The notes under the pieces: model-generated | Seen by the model: only the letters and a program-made list of their open reading frames with translations | What the model was told of the DNA's origin: nothing | Database searches by the model: none | Translations under genes and position numbers: made by a program | Shown here: one piece after another, positions 26,235-38,929 of the stretch | Layout: every line of letters starts with the position of its first letter | How positions within the stretch are numbered: position 1 is the first letter of the stretch | NCBI RefSeq assembly: GCF_964340395.1 | Contig: NC_135553.1 | Location: forward strand, 9,648,501 to 9,708,500 | Length of the DNA: 60,000 bases | Direction of reading: 5' to 3' | Source: Glandiceps talaboti | Lineage: Eukaryota; Hemichordata; Enteropneusta; Spengelidae

Positions 26235-26630
26235 TCATTTTTCTAACCCACTAAAAAGTATCACTTTTGCATGCCCACACTACAAGTTTTCATTCTTGCG
26301 CACATGAGTTTTCATATTACACACCTCCTAAAAGTATCAGTTCTGCAAATTAACACAGTAAGTTTTCATTTTTGCCACACACCCACTAAAAGTTTTGATT
26401 TTGCAAATTCTACACAGTAAGTTTTCATTTTTGCCACACACCCACTAAAAATTGTCATTTTTGAAAACACACCAACTTTTCAATTTTGCCACACAGCCAC
26501 TAAAAAATGTCATTTTTGCAAACATACTATCTTTTCAATTTTGCACAAAAGTTTTCATATTTGCACATCCACTAAATGTATCATTTTATACACATCCACC
26601 AAAAGTTGTCATCATCAAAATCTCACTTTA
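26235..26630 (+). repeat. Degenerate tandem array of about 50-bp units
   Basis: Repeating CACACCCACTAAAAGT, TTTCATTTTTGC and similar segments, eight or so copies with strong indel noise. Confidence 0.75.
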
Positions 26631-27249
26631 TTTTTCTCAGTAATTGAAAAATTTAATTTCCATACGATATATATAAGTGTATGGTACAAGGATGTAAACT
26701 TTACATAGTCTACGTATACCATCACCTTGTGCAGGTAGTGTACATTTCTTTTTTAATATTAAATACGGCATCACAAAGGCTGCAATAATCAGTATATAAC
26801 AACTGGTCTTTCTGCAGCTCTAATCCATAAATCCAGTGAAATTTATCAAAACAGTTGCTGAGAATTTTAAACCAAAAGATGAAAAATATTGAATTAATTT
26901 ATCAACTCAGTCATAAAATCTACCTGCAGGCTTCCTACAACAAGAATATACTTGCATGTACAGGAAATTGTCTAAATTGACCAGATATATATCTAATCTG
27001 AAACTGTAGTACATTGTAAAACACTCTGTCACTTGTCTATGCCACCGAATCCATGACAACGCTGTGCTCATAAATCGTTAAACAAACACAGAATAATTAC
27101 AGATCCAGCAACGACACCATATTTAAAACACTCTGTAAATGTGATATTGTGAGTGTAACATTAGGTCCGATCCATTCCATAAACTTCTATACAATGCTAC
27201 TAGAGGTATGCATGCATGTAATAAAGTAATGATTCAAAAAGTTGGTGTT

Positions 27250-27350
27250 GTGCTGGATTTTATGTTGTTTTCAACCTTTTTATGTTGTTTACAACCATTT
27301 TACATTGTTTACAAGCATTTTATGTTGTTCACAACTATTCTAAGTTACTT
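27250..27350 (+). repeat. Short tandem array of about 23-bp units
   Basis: Four copies of a TTTTATGTTGTTTACAACCA-like unit. Confidence 0.8.
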
Positions 27351-27714
27351 AGCTACAGAACCTTGACTTAGTTTTACATATTAGAAACAGTGGAATGTTT
27401 TAGAGTACATCACTCTATGGATTGTACCATATCCTAAAACGTTAGTTGACAGAATAGACTATTTTGTTTAGGAGAGCAAGTCTGTAATATCTCCTATCAT
27501 TCAATAATTTATATCGTTGATTTAAATGTGTGATAAAAACAGATGAATGGGTTGGGTAGCCAGCAGATTTGTCTTTAACTTGTATTGGTTGAATGGATCA
27601 ACATTACGGTAGCAGATGTTGCATTAAGGATACTACTAGCAAACTGAGGTTGGGTAGTTACTGGATATGACTTAGATGCATGGGAATTGAACAGATGAAT
27701 GTACTGATGGACTA

Positions 27715-27960
27715 TTGATAGATGGGTGGATGGATGGATGGATGGATGGATGGATGGATGGGTGGGTGGGTGGGTGAGTGAGTGGGTGGGTGGGGATGGA
27801 TGGGTGGTAGTTCGATGGGTGGGTGGGTGAGTGGGTGGGTGGATGGATGGATGGATGGGTGGTAGTTGGATGGGTGGGCAGGTGAGTGGGTGGGTGGGTG
27901 GATGGATGGATGGGTGGGTGGGTGGATGGATGGATGGATGGATGGAGGGATTGAATGTCT
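27715..27960. repeat. (GGAT/GGGT)n tetranucleotide tract
   Basis: GGAT and GGGT units in blocks with occasional GAGT and GTAGTT interruptions. The minus-strand frame through it (HPPTHPSI repeats) is an artefact of the repeat. Confidence 0.9.
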
Positions 27961-28599
27961 GTTTACTAGATGGATGGGTGGACAGGTAGGTATAGACAGA
28001 ACAAGAAATCATAAATGGATATAATGGACGAGCTTGTTAACTGACTCAGTAGGTGTATGAATAAATGGTACACTGCAGGACATTGGTCACTTCACAAGAA
28101 GCTCAAATCAGAGGAAATAATGGAATACTGATGACAATTCAACCGGTACAGAAACTTGAATGTGATGCACAACATGGAAGAGAATTGTTTGGAGTACAGT
28201 GTACGCATGGATAGCTGGCCATCTCACAATCGTCTGTGCACACCAACACGTAAACTAGGTGACATCTAGATGTTATCAGCTGATTTTATCTCAAAAACAC
28301 TAAGAAATAGGGTAGCCTTATCTCTTGCATATTCATGAACTTTTCACCCCCAATGCGAGTCATTCACATAACATATTTAGTTCATTATGTCACAGAAATA
28401 AGACCTGATCACACCAGAATAGAAGCCCTCCCCTGTATAACAGGCATGAATGTTGCCCTGATTGGAAATCAGCCAACTAAAACAATCAACATGATAATAC
28501 ATTTTCCAGGTTTGAATTTAACTTTGGGCTGGTTACAGGCAGATTTTAGCCAAGTGAACTGTTTCCGAGCTACAGTTTATGATTTTCATTAGTCTAATA

Positions 28600-29345
28600 G
28601 TCTATCATCTTATACATCTGGTGGTAGTCTTAGATACAATTTTTAGTAGTCTTTGCACCCTGGACTACTGCTAATTTGGTAGTCTTAGATACAATATTTA
28701 GTAGTCTGTGCACCCTGGACTACTGCTAATTTGGTAGTCTAGATACACAATGTTTTGTAGTCTATGTGCCCTGGACTACTTCAAGTCAGATTTAGTCATG
28801 TGAACTATTTTAACTCAAATTTTCAACTGACTTCCATTGGTTGAACAGACCTTATACATTGGTAGTCTAGATGCGATGTTTAGTTGTCGATTAAAGTACC
28901 CTTGACCACTGTTAACTTTCAGTTCTGGAATTTATATGATTACAATACAAGCCATAGCTCTAGTGACTTCTACATAGCAACATTTGGTAAGTCAGAGTTA
29001 TAGCAATGTGAACTGTTTCAGCTGCTGTTTTGTATTGATTTCAATTGGTCTAACAGACTACCGCCTTATAAAATTTAGTAGTCTAGATACGATGTTTAGT
29101 GGTCGATATGTCCTGGACTACTGCTAATTTGGTAGTCTAGATATGATGTGTATTGGTCGATATGCCCTGGACTACTTCTAATTTGGTAGTCTAGATATGA
29201 TGTGTATTGGTCGATATGCCCTGGACTACTGCTAATTTGGTAGTCTAGATACAATGTTTAGTGGTCGATATGCCCTGGACTACTGCTAATTTGGTAGTCT
29301 AGATATGATGTGTAGTGGTCGATATGTCCTGGACTACTGCTAAAA
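28600..29345 (+). repeat. Tandem array of about 58-bp units in two blocks
   Basis: The unit reads TTTGGTAGTCTAGATATGAT, GTGTATTGGTCGATATGCCC, TGGACTACTGCTAA. Diverged copies at 28620-28790 and 28860-28915 precede a tidy block of about five copies at 29085-29345. Confidence 0.85.
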
Positions 29346-29829
29346 TTTGCTGCACCCTGTTTTGTATACAAGTTGACTCATTCAGCTATTAATATCATGA
29401 CCTAGAAAATAATTACAAATTAAATCCGGACTACTAAAAATCTACAAATGATCACCACGACAACTTGCAGAACATTTGAACGTCATGATAAAAAATTTGA
29501 TAAGAATTTGTCTATGTTCAACTAGCATAGTTTGTTTTTAGATGGAAACTTAGTGACGAATCTATTCCTGGTTGATAGTACGTACTACTTTTGAATACTG
29601 ATGTTTCACTTCCACATTGATTCCTTCCTACAACAGACATACATACATACAGAGACAAGTTAATTTTCTTGAAATGTATACACCTGCATGATTTGTTAAC
29701 ACCTTAATGGCAATGTGTGAAATGCACAACATACAAAGGTGAAGATAAAATAGACAAATATGTATTTGTAGAAAGAAGGCAAAGAGGGAGGGTGGGGGGA
29801 AAGGAGAGAGAGAAAGACAGAGAGAGAGA

Positions 29830-29992
29830 CATACATACATACATACATACATACATACATACATACATACATACATACATACATACATACAGACAGACAG
29901 ACTGACATACATACATACATACATACATACATACATACATACATACATACATACAGACAGACAGACAAACAAACAAACAAACAAACAAACAC
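29830..29992. repeat. (CATA)n / (CAGA)n / (CAAA)n compound microsatellite
   Basis: Two CATA blocks, each ending in CAGA units, then a CAAA block. The overlapping minus-strand frames rich in MYVC are artefacts of the repeat. Confidence 0.92.
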
Positions 29993-32900
29993 AAACACAG
30001 ACAGAGTAATTACAAACTGCAGCAAAGCTTTAAAAATTTACTATATAAATACTGTGCTAGAGTTCTGCTAAAAAAATATGACAATTTAAGGAAATAGAAT
30101 TGTTCATAGGTACATGTATATCTATGTTATCCATACACATGACTACTTAGTACATATAGGTATCACTAGGATTTGTAGGTATGCACTATATACTCAGCAG
30201 CCATATATGCAATCTGTGACATTAAATACAAACTATAAAAGTTAATGTTGAAACTGTTTAAAAAAAAACGCATGTATCATACTCGACTCAACAACAGCTG
30301 ATACAATGCTATAAAAAACTACTGAAAGTATACAGATTTACTACATTATGATTCTACCATGCTATGTACTGGAAAATAGAACAATGATTTGGGCTATCAT
30401 GTTAAATATTGCTAAATAATTTATAAATATTGCTAAAAAAAATATACATTATTCTCATTCTTAATACTTCAAATACAAGTCATCACACCTGTTCACACTT
30501 GATGATATTAAAGGTGGACAAATGTCCTGTATTTATACACATTTTTATTCTGATTTTTTCTTGCCAAGAAATCAAACATGCTCAAAAACTGAATGACTTT
30601 TCAAAAAAAATAAATTCATAGTTTGCTTCAAACCATGATATGCTCAAATACTTTTATTTACTATTTTCAAATAATTTCATTCACTGCGTAGAATTCTCAG
30701 CAACACTGAATTTGTTAAACAAATATGGCGGTAAAATACCTGATACTTGCAATATTTCAATGACTGATAGACGGCCTGCATTAGTTGTTGTTGACTATAG
30801 TACCAGCTCTGACTGGTTTGTGTAGGTTTATATTGTGGTCACAAAACAATCATTACCATACTGTTTACAACCTACGTGTCCCACTTTTTATACCATTATA
30901 TATATATAAAGCAGGCAAACAATAGTTAAGGTGAATAGGGCATTCCTGTACTGTACTTTCAATACAATCACCATAATATTGCTCACAGCCTATAACTGTC
31001 CCACTTTTTTGTGTACAGGTGGAATTTCTTTATCTAAACAGTTTTTGCCAATACGCCTATTACAGGGTGCATTCTCCGTAAGGTCATAACATATAGCAAT
31101 CCATCTCAACAGTTTTTTTAAGACAAATATTGGGATGGGAGAGGGGAGAGGGGAGGAGTGTTCATTACATAAACTGATGTGACATACATACAGAACAGTA
31201 GCAATCACATAGACATGACACTCAATGGTCACTGAAAAATGTTGGGACAAAAACTGCCGAGTCAGCAACTTTTGCTTTGACAAGAAGATGTTACATGTAA
31301 AACATGTCTTGTGAAGACCTTAATATTAAACACAGATTACTTCATTATATATTATGTTTTCAGTCACACAGTCCGTGTACTGAGTTTTTTTTTTTACTAA
31401 TTCCACCAAACCTCTGCGATATTGATACATAACTACATTTGTATAAACTCATCGACTTTGAAACCCCCCCCCCCACCCAAAAAAAAGGTATGAAAAAAAG
31501 TGTCTGCCAATAATTTTTTTTGTCTTCTCTTCAAAAGCAATTAAATTATTCTAAAAGGTGAGGTTCAAGGACATTTTTCTTATTTTTTAGGGATGAGCCA
31601 ATTCTTTATGACTTTGTCAACACGTACATAGCTATTCTTGAAGTACCCGCCATGCGCTGGTTAAAACCAGTTTTTACAAGGTTATTGGTATGAAAGCCTG
31701 GCACTGTCAAAACACTCCATGCAGAATAGATTACAAACCATGTCAACATCTTAAATACCCTATCACTCATTACAACAGTTGGGCCCTGGCCAAGCACCAC
31801 GCATTACACGTATTAACAGACACACCTAAAAAAAAGGATGACACCCATGTTTTCATATACAGAAATTAGACCCCCTCCCCCTCCCCCTCCCCTTTATTTG
31901 TATCCTCACTAAAAATAAAACACCTCTGAAACTTGACTTACGCAGTTACCAATATTTGCTGAGTTGACAAAATTATACAGAACATCAAATTTTCAGACTC
32001 AGCTGATAATTTGAATATTATAATTAGCCAGTCCCAATAAAAAAAAGGAAATAAAATGGACATGACACAATGCACACTTGCTACCCTACAACACCCCTAT
32101 AATAGAAGTGGAAGAGCCCAATATTCGTATGTTGAAATATATTTAGTCCTTAGTTTGTGTGAGTTGAAACTCTACTTTATATTTGCTGTACAAGCATACA
32201 GGCGGAACTCTTGCATACCTAAAGGTAGGTACCTCCATGTTTCTACACTTTGAGATAGTTCTGCTCATGTCAAAAAAAAAAACATCCTCGCAACACTTTC
32301 CGCCATTGCATAGAGTTGTATATGTTTCATTTATTATAGGTTTTTGCAGTCCTATACTTTATGCATGGAGCAAAAAATCCACAGTAGTAGGAACACACAA
32401 CATAAAGCATGTTCATCCCCTTTCTATGTCTACATGAGATTTTTTTGGGGAGGAATATTTTTTTATTTATCTTGGATTTTACACTCATTTATTTATCATT
32501 TTTTATGGGGACAAGGTTGAATAAATGCATAGAAGTGATTTTTTCTAGGTGTAAAAATGTGCAAACTTCTACATTTCACCACTTTTCTAGCCACACCCAT
32601 AGAGACATACAAATTTGCAAAATGGTCTGATTAGGTTCTTTTAGTGCCTGATTTATACGGCTCTGAACATATTACCATTTTTTATTATTGCATTATATTT
32701 TTACAAATCCTTTAAAAATATGACTTTTTTTTGTCTCATTATTTTTTTTCATAAGTTTTGAAATTAATTACCTTGTTTATACAGATAAGCAAAATTACGA
32801 GGAAATGTTTTCATCAATTCCTAATTTTCTGTCATGTTCTGTGATATCTTAGTTAAAAAACCAGCTGTAAATGTGTTCCCATTTTCTGATATGGTAATTT

Positions 32901-33251
32901 TTAGTATGGTGACCAACTCCTTAGCGGCTTAGCTAATTGTGATGTAATGAAAGACATATTTTTAGACAATTTTATTTATCATTTTCATAGGTTGTGACAT
33001 TTGACCCAATAGTTAACTAGATTTCCATAAACCACAGGTAAGTCATAATTTTCAAAATTTGCAGTTTTCAAAATTGTAAATTGTTGACTCTGCCTGCATG
33101 CATGGGTTTGTTAATCATCTTCAGAAATCAACATTACAGCTGGCTACCACTTTTCATTTTTTTTCACAAAATTTAAATGCTTGCACCAACTTTTTACATG
33201 ATTATTAAGATTTTGAAAAAGTGACAGTATTATGCAAAGTAACATCCCGAA

Positions 33252-33272
33252 CCCCCCCCCCCCCCCCCCCCC
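33252..33272. repeat. Poly(C) tract
   Basis: Twenty-one consecutive C in AT-rich surroundings. Confidence 0.9.
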
Positions 33273-35253
33273 GTTACCCCTTCCATTTCATCACTCCCTC
33301 TAAACTTCCCAACATTCATGGTTCAGCTATGATTTATCCAAGCCATGATTCACCACTCTTGAATTCACGTCTGCATAACTTTTTCACATCTTTTTTATCT
33401 GTGCTAATAAAAGTCACAATTTTCAATGACACATTTTTGAAAGGATAGTCAACTTTTACAGTGAGGGGTGTCGGAGTCATCAGATGTGAAACTTGAGAAT
33501 TACCATAAAGTAATTACGATTCAGAAGGTCTCTGGAATTCCAGTGACAAACATCCAAATCCTTGAACTCAGAATAACTTTTTAAACATGTGACTATGAGT
33601 CATCTCATTTGCATAATTATCTGTTCAGTCACGGGACAGTTGTGCTACATTTGGCATAAACTTTTGCCAAAAATGCTGTTTTCCAATTTATCAACTTCAA
33701 AACATCATACATTTTTTGTAATTCTGGAACTTTTTGAAAGGAAAGTGATAATAAACAAAGTCGATGCAAAAAGTTTTCGTCAAACATGACTACCTGCAGA
33801 TTTAGCGAAAAAATTTACATTAAACCGAGATCGTGTTAGAAGTAGTTTAGAAGTGCTCATTTAACATACTTAAAAATGACTAATTACACATAACGGAAAA
33901 AAGAATAAAGACTAACTGCTGAAATTACAAATGACTGTAGTTTCAGCTCCGCAAAGTACGGTTAATTTATAACTAGTTAGCCAGGGTTGGGTAGAAGGAA
34001 TGACATCACCTAGTGTTGTCACATTCCACAGTGGGTATACACTCTACAATGGTACGATTCTTTTACTATTCTAGTAACCTTGGCTCTACCACAATACATC
34101 AAGTATTTTCTATCATGTAGTGTACAGTAGCAGGAAGCCATCATAAATCTATCAAGTCTTCTAGTCTGATCTTTTGACCTGGGTGTCAAGGATGGCATGA
34201 CCTCTGTCCTCTTAGACCACTGAAGTCAACTTTTGATCCGGATGATTCCAGTTACAAAGTATTTCTACATGTTCTACTGACACGTCATTCTGTTCAGTTT
34301 TTTATACTTTCTATGCTGTACTCCTAATTGTATACTTGATTTTCTCATTTTTCTATATTACTTGGTCATATTTTCAGAAAGTTAAGGTCAACCAAACTTT
34401 AAAATGTTGCAAACTGTCAATATAATAGGGCTATCCAGATGATAAATAAGAATATACTTTTTGAAGTTATCTAAAACTGGAGACATCTGGAACGGTAGAA
34501 TAAATGTTTATGACACTGTCTGATCATTGTGCCCATCTATTTAGTTCTCAGTGTATGATAGCTTAATTTAAAAATGGCAAACCTCAAGATCGATGGACCA
34601 AGTATACCAGCAATAACTAAATTATTGTACTCAAACACATTTGATATTTACTAATTTAGACACGTTTGATGCTACATGCAAAATGAAAGATAAAATAATA
34701 CCCGTCTGAGAGTCGTTAGTTTTTTGAATCCCAGGGTTCACAAGTTCTCAACATACACTTCCAAATTTTGATAATTTTAATTAATTAATTAATTTTGACT
34801 TATCAGAACAAGTTGCACAAAACAGAAAAGCTTAACAAGAAAAAGAAAAAGTCTGTGCTAAACTACACAAAATATTTATCTACGTCAAGGGAACATGTTT
34901 TATTTATAGTGGAGAGAATCTGTGAAAATTGATATAAAGGGTGTCATGAGGATTTTTTACTGGCCTTTAATAGTCAAAGTAAACACTTGATACTTTGCAC
35001 ATCCAGACAGACGGAATTGCAAAATTGTAACAGAATAATTTCAATAATTGCCATTAAAATACTTTAGATATTTAGCACTTGTATAATGAGGCAGGCAGAC
35101 AGACGGAAATTATATCCAAGAAATTATCATACTAAATTGTCTGGCAGTTTAACAATTTTGCTAATGTGAGTTTAATTATCATCTACAGTGTCTGAAAAGT
35201 GGATTAAAATTTCCAATATATATTCTGTAATCTGCAGTTTCTGGAAATTTCTG

Positions 35254-35286
35254 CCCCCCCCCCCCTCCCCCCCCCCCCCCCCCCCC
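35254..35286. repeat. Poly(C) tract, one T interruption
   Basis: Thirty-three bases, all C except one T. Confidence 0.9.
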
Positions 35287-35889
35287 ATTGTCTATCTGTC
35301 ACAAAACAAACTAAATTTCCTCTTCACTTCACATTTGTGTTGAAGCAATTTGTTCATAAATATTACTTTGTGCAAGTTTGATAAAACAGCAAACCATTTA
35401 AAGTTACTAAGTTTACATAGCGGGACAAATGAGGAGACATATTCACTATTTGTACATAGCAATCCGTATCACAAGACCATCAGGATCATAGTCAATATTT
35501 CATGTTTAACCATAGATCCTCCACCCAGGAGGGGCTATGGTTTAACAAAGCAGACTGTTGGATTACATAAGGTCAGATGAAGTCAGGTCAGTTAAGGTCA
35601 AGAGACAAGTTGTACTTACACAACTAGTTAACATACTAGTAATACATTGCAGGCACAGTGGTTAATTTTTCAACACAACTGTAGAGTTGATGTGTTGATT
35701 GGGACTAGACTGTATGTAGGCTTTTGGATATTTTATTTCATTTGTGAACTTACTGAATTTTTTGTCCACTTTATTTTTGGATTGATATAGAAAGTGTTGA
35801 ATTGCTTTAGCTGACATGTAGATTGTTTGCTGTATTGTTGTTTTGCTAAGAGTTAGTTGATTACTTGATGAGTCAAGTATGTAAGTAGG

Positions 35890-36050
35890 TAGGTAAGTTT
35901 GTTGATTGGTTGGTTGGTTGGTTGGTCCGATTAGTTGGTTGGTTGATTGGTTGGTTGGTTGGTCTGATTAGTTGGTTGGTTGGTCCAATTGGTTGGTTGG
36001 TCTGATTAGTTGGTTGGTTGGTCCAATTGGTTGGTGGTTGGTTGGTAGTA
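35890..36050. repeat. (GGTT)n tract with AGTT and CCGATT/CCAATT interruptions
   Basis: Units of GGTT and GATT arranged in higher-order groups with TTGGTC.GATTAGTTGG blocks. It directly precedes the 45-bp minisatellite. Confidence 0.88.
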
Positions 36051-36099
36051 TTTCTGGGGTTGCATTAATAGTAGTGAAGTCAACTGGTAAAAGGCTTAG

Positions 36100-37045
36100 C
36101 CTAGAGTCCTGGGTGTAGAGAGTTTCTTGAGGTAGTAACACCAAGACAAGTACCTGGGTGTAGAGAGTTTCTTGAGGTATTAACACCAAGACAAGTCTCT
36201 GGGTATAGAGAGTTTATTGAGATAGTAACACCAAGACAAGTCCCTGGGTGTAGAGAGTTTATTGAGGTATTAACACCAAGACAAGTCTCTGGGTGTAGAG
36301 AGTTTATTGAGATAGTAACACCAAGACAAGTCTCTGGGTGTACAGAGTTTCTTGAGGTATTAACACCAAGACAAGTCTCTGGGTATAGAGAGTTTATTGA
36401 GATAATAACACCAAGACAAGTCTCTGGGTGTAGAGAGTTTATTGAGATAGTAACACCAAGACAAGTCTCTGGGTGTACAGAGTTTCTTGAGGTATTAACA
36501 CCAAGACAAGTCTCTGGGTATAGAGAGTTTATTGAGATAATAACACCAAGACAAGTCTCTGGGTGTACAGAGTTTCTTGAGGTATTAACACCAAGACAAG
36601 TCTCTGGGTATAGAGAGTTTATTGAGATAGTAACACCAAGACAAGTCTCTGGGTGTACAGAGTTTATTGAGGTATTAACACCAAGACAAGTCTCTGGGTG
36701 TAGAGAGTTTATTGAGGTATTAACACCAAGACAAGTCTCTGGGTGTAGAGAGTTTATTGAGGTATTAACGCCAAGACAAGTCTCTGGGTGTTCAGAGTTT
36801 CTTGAGGTATTAACACCAAGACAAGTCTCTGGGTATAGAGAGTTTATTGAGATAGTAACACCAAGACAAGTCCCTGGGTGTACAGAGTTTCTTGAGATAA
36901 TAACACCAAGACAAGTCTCTGGGTGTAGAGAGTTTATTGAGATAGTAACACCAAGACAAGTCTCTGGGTATAGAGAGTTTATTGAGATAGTAACACCAAG
37001 ACAAGTCTCTGGGTATAGAGAGTTTATTGAGGTACATAGTAAAAA
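36100..37045 (-). repeat. 45-bp minisatellite, about 21 copies, open in one minus-strand frame for 317 codons
   Basis: The plus-strand unit is AGTTTATTGAGATAGTAACA, CCAAGACAAGTCTCT, GGGTATAGAG. Two main variants (GATAGTAAC...GTATAGAG and GGTATTAAC...GTGTACAGAGTTTCTT) interleave in a loose higher-order pattern. Because 45 is a multiple of three, the minus frame 37054-36101 encodes 15-residue repeats such as SINSLYPETCLGVTI and TSRNSVHPETCLGVN. Differences between copies mostly change the amino acid, there is no signal peptide or known domain, and a second frame is also open for 80 codons. I therefore call it a repeat, not a gene. Confidence 0.85.
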
Positions 37046-37651
37046 CCAAGTCAAATCTCTAAGCTAACAAGCTTTATACCTAAACAGCTAGGTGTTGTTA
37101 GGTTGTGAGGGAAAAGTTGTTTGCTGTAGTTTACGATATTAGATTGCATAATACAAGGGACACACACACAACACAGAGGGTGGATGACCTACCCCAGACA
37201 TTTCTATTAAAGTGAGAACAGTGCTGGCATTGATTACGTTGCTAGACAAAAATCCTAATAAATAGCACTCACAAAGAAACTGGTATGGTATTTGTATAGC
37301 GAAATAAATAGTCGTGTGTTATTCTAGGCAAACGCTAACGGGCACATCACACCTTGTAGACAAAGAGTCCAGCAGCTAGCATTCATTACAAGAGTTGTTG
37401 ACATATGCCGTAAGCTTTTACTCTACTATCAAGAGTGTGGCACATGTGTAATCTGTCAAACTTGGACAGTGTCCACCTTTTCATAGACTGATTTGGATAA
37501 CGCTATACTATATTGCCTAGGGTTACCAAATGGTTATCAACTATGACGCAAACAGCTATACACATTTTTATCATCTTGTTTTTTATATGTTGTTTACAGG
37601 GGTATGAGCCGAGCTAATTTACAAACATGCATTTTTTGTTGTTGCTTGTTT

Positions 37652-38330
37652 GGGGGGGGGGGGGGGGGGGGGTAATTTTATTGCATGTTTTAAAAGTAGT
37701 TGTAGCATTGTAGATATAACCATCACTTGCTACTGACACAACTCAAACCTCGTCTGGAGGTCCGGAGGTCTGGAAGGATATCATAAATTATAAATGGTTC
37801 GATAACATAATTTAGTGTATGTATAATAAATCATCTACAAGGTGATCAGGTTATTTTTTTTTTTAAAAAAGGACAGGCATGTACCGACATCAAATTATAC
37901 TAGAATAGTTTAATCAAGGTTTCATGTAAGGATTTTCACTTCAGTAAAAAAAAAAAAGCTTGCAAATTCAGTTTGTGCCATGTTAACTTAATGGTTTCTG
38001 GTTAAAGTGGCCATATGGATGAGGATTTGATATTTATTTTGGATTTTTAATTAAAAAACAATTTTATCATGGCGTCCTACTTGAAAAATCAATATGAAGC
38101 AACATATGCCAAGTCCTTGTTTGTAACCCAATAAATTGCAAAAGCTTAATAAACGTGTAAAATCTTTTACTTGTTACGTTTGTTTTAGCTTTTTGCAAAG
38201 TATTTACAAACGAAGACTTGGCATATGTTGTTGTTTCACATTGACTCTTCAAGTACAAAGCATGATAAAATTGTTTTATAGATTAAAAATGCAAAATAAA
38301 TACCCAATCCTCAATAATATAACCACTGTA
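37652..38330. mobile_element. Composite foldback element led by poly(G), copy 3 of the family
   Basis: A run of 21 G (37652-37672) is followed by the block ACAACTCAAACCT...AATGGTTCGATAACATAATT (37735-37830), then a near-perfect foldback at about 38003-38330. The foldback's arm TTAAAGTGGCCATATGGATG ... GAAGCAACATATGCCAAGTC is inverted as GACTTGGCATATGTTGTTGT ... TACCCAATCCTC. The order matches 3097-3625. No transposase frame is present. Confidence 0.7.
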
Positions 38331-38917
38331 ATAAAGCATTATATATTTATCACATATTCAATGAAGCTTGATATGTTTAATTCACAGTTCTATTTTTGAC
38401 ATATTTTGATTTTCTTTCTTTTTTTAAATTCAGTCCTTTAACTGCTAAGACCCCCACTTTCTGCTGAAATTTTTGATTTAAAAAATATTCATACATAATA
38501 TATTACATTACATTTAGAAATATATATTGAGATCACTGAGCACAGCATCATAAAAGGTGCTCTGGTATAAAGCATGAGATGTCCGTATCCAGAACACTTC
38601 ACAATTTGTCTTACAATAAGTCTTACTGGTAGTAACAGAGTAGGGTGAAATTGCATTTTGTCCAAGTTCAAAATTTTCCTTTAGTTTTAAAAACAAAGTC
38701 AAAAATAAGGGAAGGGAAATTGAATTGTTAATGTTCAGAATATTCAATAAAGTGTACTTTAATATCTTATCAATAGTAATAGAAGTGGAAAAAAACATAT
38801 TTTGTCCCCGTTTTCACACTTTTATAGCATAAAAATCTTATGTTTCTTACTCAACAAAACTAGAGCAATATATATGAACATGTAGTCAAAGTGATGTCCC
38901 ATCATGCCTTGCAATGA

Positions 38918-38929
38918 GGGGGGGGGGGG
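38918..38929. repeat. Poly(G) tract
   Basis: Twelve consecutive G. Confidence 0.85.

Noticed and set aside
27575-28012. His/Pro/Thr-rich minus-strand frame
   Set aside because: Translation of the (GGAT/GGGT)n tract.
29628-30025. Overlapping MYVC/CLSV-rich minus-strand frames
   Set aside because: Translation of the (CATA)n and (CAGA)n tracts.
36101-37054. 317-codon minus-strand frame taken as a secreted cysteine-repeat protein
   Set aside because: It is a 45-bp minisatellite whose period is a multiple of three. Unit differences are mostly replacement changes, another frame is also open, and there is no signal peptide.
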